This document shows, one piece after another, positions 55,597-61,821 of a stretch of DNA of 64,000 nucleotides. The notes beneath the pieces are model-generated. The model did not search any database. It worked only from the letters and a program-made list of their open reading frames with translations, and had not been told where the DNA came from. A program made the translations under genes and the position numbers. The stretch is taken from positions 310,001 through 374,000 of the forward strand of contig CP073693.1 in the NCBI GenBank assembly GCA_018228645.1, given 5' to 3'. Numbering within the stretch: the first letter of the stretch is position 1; each line of letters opens with the position of its first letter. Source of the DNA: Clostridiaceae bacterium Marseille-Q4143. Its GTDB lineage: Bacteria > Bacillota > Clostridia > Lachnospirales > Lachnospiraceae.

Positions 55597-56043
55597 CTAC
55601 ATAAAGTTTTCAAAAATCCCCCAAGGGAACTGTACCTGCAGCCAGCCGGCAAACACGCCCAGCACAATTGTTGCCACAAGGAGTTCAATAATGATTACAT
55701 GTTTCCATGGAGTTCCTTTTTCAATTACCTTCAGCCAGAATAATACAAACAGGAACAGCATCGGAATCATTCCGATAATGAAACTTCCTGCAATCACAGC
55801 CGCGCCTCCTGCAATCACCAACAATTCATCTTTATTATAGGAAGGTTTATCTTCCTCCTTAAGTGTCTGAAAAAATGCTGCAATGCTGGCAATCACCATA
55901 ACAATTGCAATAATGGTAGGGAAAAATCCTGCCTTTGGTTCTTTTTCCCAGAATCCCAGCTGCGTAAATCCAATCCACGCAAATACAATTCCCATCAGAG
56001 CCATTGCCAGAGGAATGAGCTGTTTTGTCCCAAATTTTTTCAC
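55597..56043 (-). CDS. tctB: TTT small permease, copy 2
   Basis: 148 residues, four spans, closely similar to copy 1 (MKKFGTKQLIPLAMALMG start). It has a GTG start with AAGGAGG nine bases upstream. It follows the DctQ-type gene by four bases, so translation of the two is probably linked. Confidence 0.88.
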   Translation of the reverse strand: MKKFGTKQLIPLAMALMGIVFAWIGFTQLGFWEKEPKAGFFPTIIAIVMVIASIAAFFQTLKEEDKPSYNKDELLVIAGGAAVIAGSFIIGMIPMLFLFVLFWLKVIEKGTPWKHVIIIELLVATIVLGVFAGWLQVQFPWGIFENFM

Positions 56044-56047
56044 AGTA

Positions 56048-56542
56048 TTAAACCTCCTTTTTTATAAAATACGGTTTCAGGGCAATTACTTTCACAACAC
56101 CATAAATAGCAATCAGTCCCAGACCAAGAAGCATTCCCAGGTTCATGACCCATAACGGGTACTTCAGAACCGTTGTCGCCTCACCGGTATTCATCTGCGT
56201 ACTTACAATCGTAAACAACTGTGATGTCAGAAGTGCACTGATTCCCACAGCCGCTACATACTGAATTGCTTTCAAAATACCGTAAACCTTTGGTTTTGAC
56301 TCTTTACACTTATCTTCCAGTAATGTCAACGAAATCAGTTCGTCATTCATGAACAGTACTGCGGAACCCATATAAATTGTCCAGATAAAAATCAGTTTCA
56401 AAAGTTCATCACTCCACGGTGTCGATACTAACAGCACGTTTCTGGCAAGAACCGCATAACTCGCCACAAGCACCATGATAATACCTGCAATTCCAAAGAG
56501 AAAATTCAATCCGGAATTTACTTTATCCCATACACCTTTCAT
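56048..56542 (-). CDS. TRAP-type small permease (DctQ-like) heading a TTT operon
   Basis: 164 residues, four membrane spans with the DctQ-family feel (LARNVLLVSTPWSDELLKLIFIW, where W-x-E/D-E-L is typical; MNDELISLTLLEDK). TRAP transporters pair DctQ with DctM and DctP, none of which is here; instead TTT subunits follow directly. The start is the ATG with AAGGAGG eight bases before it. A longer frame upstream would cover the sigma-54 promoter and is rejected. It may be an extra small subunit for TTT system 2 or a remnant of a lost TRAP system. Confidence 0.78.
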   Translation of the reverse strand: MKGVWDKVNSGLNFLFGIAGIIMVLVASYAVLARNVLLVSTPWSDELLKLIFIWTIYMGSAVLFMNDELISLTLLEDKCKESKPKVYGILKAIQYVAAVGISALLTSQLFTIVSTQMNTGEATTVLKYPLWVMNLGMLLGLGLIAIYGVVKVIALKPYFIKKEV

Positions 56543-56575
56543 TCTATTTTCCTCCTTTCCTTTGTTCCCATAAAA

Positions 56576-56592
56576 AGCAATGAAAATGCCAT
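56576..56592 (-). promoter_or_regulatory. Sigma-54 promoter D, DctQ-TTT operon 2
   Basis: Minus strand ATGGCATTTTCATTGCT: TGGCAT-N5-TTGCT, with the invariant GG and GC in phase, 33 bases before the DctQ start. Confidence 0.85.
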
Positions 56593-56676
56593 CTTTTAAA
56601 AAACCGGTCATTCTGAACAACATCTTAACCAGGTCTTAATGCCCCTTTAACAGACTTTTAACTTTTTTGTACCAAC

Positions 56677-56703
56677 TAAAAAGGAGAGGATCTTCTCCTC
56701 TCC
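56677..56703 (-). terminator. Terminator of the DUF218 gene
   Basis: GGAGAGGA / TCCTCTCC stem with a five-base T-run in the minus direction. It isolates operon 2 from readthrough. Confidence 0.75.
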
Positions 56704-56735
56704 AAATTTTATAGAAACTTTATGTTTATTTTATA

Positions 56736-56776
56736 TTTCATGTTTTGTTTCATTTCTTTTTGTTTCATTTTGTTTA
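56736..56776 (-). promoter_or_regulatory. Putative activator sites D
   Basis: Direct repeats GTTTCATTT at 56747 and 56762, the second continuing as GTTTCATTTTGTTTA, with a further TTTCATGTTT before them. They are 145-200 bases upstream of promoter D. Confidence 0.45.
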
Positions 56777-56778
56777 TC

Positions 56779-57360
56779 TCAGTTTCTTTCAGCAAATTCC
56801 GCAAGAACCGTTCCAAACTGAGAACCGCAGTGTTCCACCTCTGTGAGAACCAGTTTCCTGCCTGTTTCAGTCTGATACCAGTTCTCCCTGCTGATTCCTT
56901 TTGTCACCACCGGGCACACAAAAAATTCTGTCTCCGGAAAACAGATCTGATAATAGAGAAGCGCCCTGGCTGCATGATATGCCTGACAGCACAGAATTGC
57001 TTTCTTCACCATAAGTCCCTCTGCATCCGTCACTTTCCGCGAACACAGGGCATTTTCATAGGTAAATGTCGCCTGATCTTCCTTCCAGATAGCCCGCTCC
57101 GGCACTCCCTGCTCCATCAGTCCCGCTTTCAAATACTCCCACTCCGATGCATATTCCTTGTGTTCTTTGAGATGTCCGGTGAGCTTCGCATATTTCCCAG
57201 ACGGCAGAATTACCGGCGCCAGCCCTGCTCTCCACAGTTCCGCTGCCCTCACTGCCAGTGCACCTTCCTCCGATCCCGGCACAAAGATAATATCCGATTT
57301 TTCCGGTATGTCCTCCCGGAAAATAAATTCCGTGTAGATGTCAAATACATTTCGTTTCAT
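56779..57360 (-). CDS. DUF218/YdcF-family protein
   Basis: 193 residues with the DUF218 core: IIFVPGSEE, AAELWRAGLAPVILPSG, and the late KAILCCQAYHAARALLYYQ. Family members (YdcF, SanA, ElyC) are linked to S-adenosylmethionine binding or envelope integrity, but most are uncharacterised. No signal or anchor is evident here. Single gene. The putative activator sites of the DctQ-TTT operon lie between its stop and its terminator. Confidence 0.82.
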   Translation of the reverse strand: MKRNVFDIYTEFIFREDIPEKSDIIFVPGSEEGALAVRAAELWRAGLAPVILPSGKYAKLTGHLKEHKEYASEWEYLKAGLMEQGVPERAIWKEDQATFTYENALCSRKVTDAEGLMVKKAILCCQAYHAARALLYYQICFPETEFFVCPVVTKGISRENWYQTETGRKLVLTEVEHCGSQFGTVLAEFAERN

Positions 57361-57460
57361 TGGTTTTTATTTTCTCCCTGCTTCTTCTATTTGTAATCAT
57401 ATAGAATCCTTGTAGAAAGTCAAGTCGAAGACTTTTCAGGCTCAGGCAGCCAGATGAACA

Positions 57461-57510
57461 AAAGTGACAGTCTGTGAGCGGAACCGCTTTCGCTCACAGA
57501 CTGTCACTTT
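57461..57510. repeat. Perfect 20-bp inverted repeat
   Basis: AAAGTGACAGTCTGTGAGCG and its exact reverse complement around a ten-base spacer, in the gap between the divergent DUF218 and DUF1292 genes. Flanking TGAA/TTCA extends the symmetry. No long T-run follows on either strand. The rest of this 293-base gap shows no gene. Confidence 0.8.
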
Positions 57511-57653
57511 CATTCACCCGACCACCCGCAAACAGAATCTCGCAAAACTTCCATATCCCAGTTACACTCCAGGACTTGCAAATACCCACTGTTATATGTT
57601 ACTCTTACTAATATACGTAAACTTCGTAAAAGAAAGAATGAGAGGGTTTTAAA

Positions 57654-58004
57654 ATGTCTAATAACTGTGATGAAACAAAATGCAGCGGTGACTGCTCTAC
57701 CTGTACCGGCGACGGCATGACCGTAACTCTGACTCTGGATGATGATTCCACTGTAGAATGTGCGATCGTCGGTATCTTTGATGCCGCTGAGAAAGAATAT
57801 ATTGCACTGCTTCCGCTGGATGAAAACGGTCAGAACGAAGACGGTGAAGTATATCTGTACCGCTATGCCGTAGGCCCGAACGGTGCTCCGCAGCTCGACA
57901 ATATCGAGACAGATGAAGAATATGAAATCGTTTCCGACGCATTCGATGAGCTTCTGGATTCCATGGAATATGACGAGATCGTTTCCGAAGATGAGCTGAA
58001 CTAA
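57654..58004 (+). CDS. DUF1292 protein with cysteine-rich N terminus
   Basis: 116 residues, strongly acidic. The DUF1292 domain covers about residues 20-116 (VTLTLDDDSTVECAIVGIFD...EYIALLPL...VYLYRY). Ahead of it is a short segment with four cysteines (C5, C10, C14, C17) spaced like a metal-binding knuckle, not part of the usual domain. The family often lies near yrrK/yrzL-type genes in Firmicutes; here it stands alone. Function unknown. Confidence 0.85.
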   Translation: MSNNCDETKCSGDCSTCTGDGMTVTLTLDDDSTVECAIVGIFDAAEKEYIALLPLDENGQNEDGEVYLYRYAVGPNGAPQLDNIETDEEYEIVSDAFDELLDSMEYDEIVSEDELN

Positions 58005-58020
58005 AATTCAATCTAAGTCA

Positions 58021-58090
58021 AAACAAGGGACTTGTTGCAAAACAGATGAGTACTCATCTATTTCTCAACAGTCCCTTGTTTTATTTTTTA
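58021..58090. terminator. Large bidirectional terminator with nested palindrome
   Basis: Outer stem AAAACAAGGGACT / AGTCCCTTGTTTT with T-run; inside the loop lies a perfect 16-base palindrome AGATGAGTACTCATCT (58045-58060). It serves the convergent DUF1292 and spoIIP genes. Confidence 0.82.
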
Positions 58091-59380
58091 TCCCCCAAAC
58101 ACCGTATCCAGCACATCCGCCAGTGGTTCCATGGTATTCAGTATTTCCTGCAGCGTATTGGTCTGTGCTCCCGCCTCGATGAGCAGCGCCTTTGGCGACA
58201 GATGGAGATTATACCTCAGACTTTTGAGATAAATATTTCTGGCAAGTCCCGGATAATACTGATCGCAGGTAAGTTTCAGCTGCAGAGTCAGAGCCAGATT
58301 GTCTTCGATATACGGATTATGGAGGTATTCGATCGGTCCGTTCTTTCTGGTTCTGCTCAAACCGTTAAAGAACATAAAGCGCGCCATCGTCTTTCCATTC
58401 AGTTCTGTCACCAGCCTTGTACCTTCCGCAACTCCGTCTCTATGCAGATCAATGACAGATTGAATCGACGGATGTTCTGCGAGTATCTGGCTGATTTCTT
58501 CTTCTGCCCGACTGTATGCCTCGCTTCGATCCAATTCTCCGTCGATCAGGTCATAGACACTGGTCACATGCATCACCTTATATCCACGATTTCTCAGAAG
58601 TTCCGCCAGATATTCCCCCGCGCCCACGATCGTCGTTGACGGATCTCCCGGCACAGAATCCGCAAATCCTTCCTGTGAATGGGTATGATAGATCAGAATC
58701 TGCGGTCCGTCCACTGTCCTGTCGATCGTCATATCCTCTGCCAGCAGTTTTTCCGCATCCAGTTCCTGCGCCGTCACCGCTGTTGTCGGTTCCACCGTAT
58801 AGAAATGACTGAGCAAATATTCATAATCCGACAATTCCTCCAGATTATAAATGGTTCCCATATGAGAGGCTGACTGTTCTTCCGATACCAAACGATCTTC
58901 CTTCGGTTCCTGGATCGTCGGTTCCTGGACCGTCTGCTCTGTCTCTTCTGCCGACTGCCTGGATGCTGCCGCATTCTCCTGCTCAGCCAGTGATGCCAGA
59001 TCATATTCCTGTCCGCTCTCATCCAGTTCATTTTCGTCATGGACGCCGCCCTGGATAAGCATTTCATAAGTTGCCAGATTTTCCGATCCGCCGTTTTCCC
59101 GGATTCCTGCCTGCAGCCGCATCAGAGGATGCATCCGAAGTACCATTTCTGCATACCATTTCGAAAATGTTCCTTCCTGCTCTTTTTCCTCCGGAATAAA
59201 CATACCAGGATAGATATTTGCTGCCGCTTCTTTTACCAGACAATCCTTCATTGTTTCCAGTACCTGATCCGGTGCCATCTCCACAAGATTCGCGCAAAGT
59301 ACGGTTCCGCTGGCCGCCAGAATATAGATTCCCATAAGGAATAACAACACCATTGCTATCCGATTTATTCTCATACTCAT
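58088..59380 (-). CDS. spoIIP: Stage II sporulation protein P
   Basis: 430 residues. An N-terminal membrane anchor (about residues 7-30) is followed by a long, Glu/Gln-rich linker (about 120-190) and the SpoIIP amidase/endopeptidase domain (about 220-430). The domain shows ILIYHTHSQEGF, a metal His with following Glu, SVIDLHRDGV and ALLIEAGAQTNT. It works with SpoIID and SpoIIM in septal peptidoglycan hydrolysis during engulfment. It follows gpr by about 50 bases, a common sporulation pair, and would be read in the mother cell (known for the family). Confidence 0.92.
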   Translation of the reverse strand: MSMRINRIAMVLLFLMGIYILAASGTVLCANLVEMAPDQVLETMKDCLVKEAAANIYPGMFIPEEKEQEGTFSKWYAEMVLRMHPLMRLQAGIRENGGSENLATYEMLIQGGVHDENELDESGQEYDLASLAEQENAAASRQSAEETEQTVQEPTIQEPKEDRLVSEEQSASHMGTIYNLEELSDYEYLLSHFYTVEPTTAVTAQELDAEKLLAEDMTIDRTVDGPQILIYHTHSQEGFADSVPGDPSTTIVGAGEYLAELLRNRGYKVMHVTSVYDLIDGELDRSEAYSRAEEEISQILAEHPSIQSVIDLHRDGVAEGTRLVTELNGKTMARFMFFNGLSRTRKNGPIEYLHNPYIEDNLALTLQLKLTCDQYYPGLARNIYLKSLRYNLHLSPKALLIEAGAQTNTLQEILNTMEPLADVLDTVFGG

Positions 59381-59428
59381 CCCACCGGTTTATTATATGA
59401 GAAATAATTCGACGCCATGCACATTTCC

Positions 59429-60286
59429 CTATGCCTTCTTCGTTTCTGAAAATACCATATTTAAAGCTTCCGACAACGTAAAACTGAGCTGTTTGATCAT
59501 CTCGTCAATATTTTTGGGTGTCACAAACATTCCATTAAGATGCGGTGGCATTTTCTCACAGTTTCCCTGAGCGTCATATACAATAGCAGCTGCTTCCACT
59601 ACAGTCGGCACACCAATCGCAATGACCGGAATGCCAAGGCTTTCTTTCGTAAGGCTTCCCCTGTGATTTCCAACTCCGGAACCCGGCTGAATTCCCGTAT
59701 CTGTTATTTGAACAGTTCTTCCCAACCTCCGTGTGCTTCTTGCCGCCAGTGCATCAATTACAATCAGCAGATCCGGTCTGGTCTCTTCGATAATGCCCTG
59801 AAGAATCTCCGATGTCTCCATTCCGGTCTGTGCCATAACGCCGGGAACAATTCCGCTCACTACGCAGCAGCCATCCATCCCCATCATTTCTCTTCCATAT
59901 TCTCGAATCAGGTGCCTTGTAATCATCAGGTTGGACACCGCCTGGGGACCAAGTGCATCCGGAGTCACATCCCGATTGCCAAGTCCCGCTACCAGGACGG
60001 ATTCTGCTGTTCCTGTCAGTTCTCGAAGAAGATCTGCGATCACCTCCGAGACTTCTCTGTGATAGTCTTCATCCGGCGACGCCAGCCCAGGAGCTTCCAG
60101 TGTCAGATAAGTTCCCCTCGATTTTCCCATCTCACGGGCTCCCCGTTCCGATACAATTTTCACCCTCGTCAGCCTGACATCCCGTTCCTCGTCACAGGAT
60201 TCTTCCACTTCCACTCCGTGGATCTCCACACCGCTTCCGTCAAAACTCTCCCTCTCCTCCAGTGCCAGATCTGTACGCACCTTCAT
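59429..60286 (-). CDS. gpr: Germination protease (GPR endopeptidase)
   Basis: 285 residues of the A25 aspartic peptidase family, which degrades small acid-soluble spore proteins at germination. The N terminus (VRTDLALEERESF) holds the propeptide-like start that is self-cleaved. The core VLVAGLGNRDVTPDALGP and LIVIDALAARSTRRLG contain the two conserved Asp. I start at the ATG giving MKVRTDL, as in homologs, although a GTG nine codons upstream is in frame. It precedes spoIIP. Confidence 0.92.
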   Translation of the reverse strand: MKVRTDLALEERESFDGSGVEIHGVEVEESCDEERDVRLTRVKIVSERGAREMGKSRGTYLTLEAPGLASPDEDYHREVSEVIADLLRELTGTAESVLVAGLGNRDVTPDALGPQAVSNLMITRHLIREYGREMMGMDGCCVVSGIVPGVMAQTGMETSEILQGIIEETRPDLLIVIDALAARSTRRLGRTVQITDTGIQPGSGVGNHRGSLTKESLGIPVIAIGVPTVVEAAAIVYDAQGNCEKMPPHLNGMFVTPKNIDEMIKQLSFTLSEALNMVFSETKKA

Positions 60287-60357
60287 TCGTTCCACTTTCT
60301 TCCTGCACCTCACTTTTTCTTTTTCCCTATTTTTTCCGAAAAATTGTAATTTATGTA

Positions 60358-60386
60358 TTGACAGTACCGATCCTTTCGACTAGAAT
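60358..60386 (+). promoter_or_regulatory. Strong sigma-A promoter of rpsT
   Basis: TTGACA and TAGAAT with a 17-base spacer; leader of roughly 95 bases before the TTG start. Confidence 0.75.
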
Positions 60387-60488
60387 ATATTCGTGTGTTT
60401 CCATGCAAAGCTACCGTGTCTCGCTTTCATGACGCACGTGATAAAGAATAATTATTGAATTGTTAAAGTAAGTTGGAGGTGCATGAAA

Positions 60489-60752
60489 TTGGCTAATATC
60501 AAATCCGCAAAGAAGAGAATCCTGGTTACCGAGACCAGAACTGCAAGAAACAAAGCAATCAAATCCGAAGTAAAGACCATGGTTAAGAAAGTATACGCTG
60601 CTATTGATTCCAAAGATCAGGAAGCTGCAAAGGCTGCTCTGAAAGCTGCCATTTCCACTATGGACAAAGCTACTTCCAAGGGTGTATATCATAAAAATAC
60701 TACTTCCAGAAAAATCTCCCGTATGCAGAAAGCTATCAACGAGATGGCTTAA
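60489..60752 (+). CDS. rpsT: Ribosomal protein S20
   Basis: 87-residue basic protein of the small ribosomal subunit that binds 16S rRNA (ANIKSAKKRILVTETRTARNKAIKS start). The start is taken as TTG, nine bases after GGAGG, giving the usual MANIKSAKK; an ATG two codons earlier sits too near the ribosome site. A TTG start is known for S20 in other bacteria and is tied to autoregulation there. It is convergent with holA. Confidence 0.95.
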   Translation: MANIKSAKKRILVTETRTARNKAIKSEVKTMVKKVYAAIDSKDQEAAKAALKAAISTMDKATSKGVYHKNTTSRKISRMQKAINEMA

Positions 60753-60780
60753 TCCGGAGTTTTCGGAAGAACATCATGAT

Positions 60781-60818
60781 AAAAAAACGACTGGTACCGT
60801 CATGCCAGTCGTTTTTTT
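60781..60818. terminator. Shared rpsT/holA terminator lying in the holA 3' codons
   Basis: A7-ACGACTGG / CCAGTCGT-T7. The left arm is also the last codons of holA (KKRLA-stop on the minus strand), so the coding end doubles as half of a bidirectional hairpin. Confidence 0.88.
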
Positions 60819-61792
60819 GTGCTGTATTTGACAATCAGAAGTTCCACACTGATCTGATCTCCCATCTGTCCGGTCTTCACCCGTTCTTCTGTATCCACGC
60901 AGTCTTCCACTGCCATTTTCAGTTCCCCTGTAGAAAACCGTCTCGCCTGCGCCTGATATTTTCCAAGAGCAAATGGCGGAATTCCCGCTTTCTTTGCCAG
61001 TTCAGATTTGTCCAGTCCCCGTCCGCTTAACAGTTTCAGCTGCATCAGCTGATTAAACTGCCGGGTAATCAGGAAAAGGATTCTCATGGGCGGTTCCTTC
61101 ATGGCCAGCAGATCACTGTAAAGATCCAGTGCTTTCTTCTGGTTCTGCTCCGTAATTGCCTGGATCATCTCAAAGATCCGATTCTCCGTCTGCTCTGTGC
61201 AGACCGCTTCCACATCTTCCGTCCTAAGTGCGCTTCTTCCCATTGTATAGCAGAGAAGTTTTTCCAGCTCCCGCTCAATATTTTCCATGTCCGAACCGGT
61301 TCTTCCCAGAAATGCGTGCAGCGTCTCCTCTGTGATCTGCTTTCCCTCCCGTTTCAGGATACCAAGAACCCAGCGGGCAAGTGTCCGCTCGTCCTGTCTG
61401 ACAAATTCCACCACCCGGCCATTATTTTTCACAGCTTTATAAAATTTTCCTCTCTTATCCACTTCGGACTCTGTCAGAATAATACAGGTACTGTCCGGGA
61501 TCTCCGGAATATACTCGGCCAGCTCCGGGCAGGCATTTTTAGCAAAACCGCTGTCGCTGATCTCAATCACACGACGATCTGCAAAGAATGGCATGGTCTC
61601 CGCCAGATCAATGACCTCCTTCGGATTGATGTTCTTTCCCTCAAATGAGGCATAATTCATGGTATCTTCCGGATCAAGAAGCGCTTCTCTTAATCTCTTC
61701 CGATACTGATTCCGAAGATAAATCTCTTCTCCTGTCAGCAGGTAAATATTTTTAAATTGTTTGTTTTTGATATCTTCAATAAGCATTTTCAT
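60800..61792 (-). CDS. holA: DNA polymerase III delta subunit
   Basis: 330-residue clamp-loader subunit that opens the beta ring. AAA+-like domains I-II (about residues 1-200, YLLTGEEIYLRNQYRKRL, FADRRVIEI) have the degenerate nucleotide site typical of delta. The C-terminal collar (about 210-325) contains RILFLITRQFNQLMQLK and GIPPFALGKYQAQA. It lies 29 bases after comEC, the usual Firmicute order, and ends in a terminator shared with rpsT. Confidence 0.92.
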   Translation of the reverse strand: MKMLIEDIKNKQFKNIYLLTGEEIYLRNQYRKRLREALLDPEDTMNYASFEGKNINPKEVIDLAETMPFFADRRVIEISDSGFAKNACPELAEYIPEIPDSTCIILTESEVDKRGKFYKAVKNNGRVVEFVRQDERTLARWVLGILKREGKQITEETLHAFLGRTGSDMENIERELEKLLCYTMGRSALRTEDVEAVCTEQTENRIFEMIQAITEQNQKKALDLYSDLLAMKEPPMRILFLITRQFNQLMQLKLLSGRGLDKSELAKKAGIPPFALGKYQAQARRFSTGELKMAVEDCVDTEERVKTGQMGDQISVELLIVKYSTKKRLA

Positions 61793-61821
61793 ATGCCCAT
61801 TATACCCTACCGGCCCGGAGA

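Noticed and set aside
56630..56680. TTGGTAC-like stretch on the minus strand as a sigma-54 site for the DctQ operon
   Set aside because: No TTGC element in the required phase; the ATGGCATTTTCATTGCT site nearer the gene fits better.
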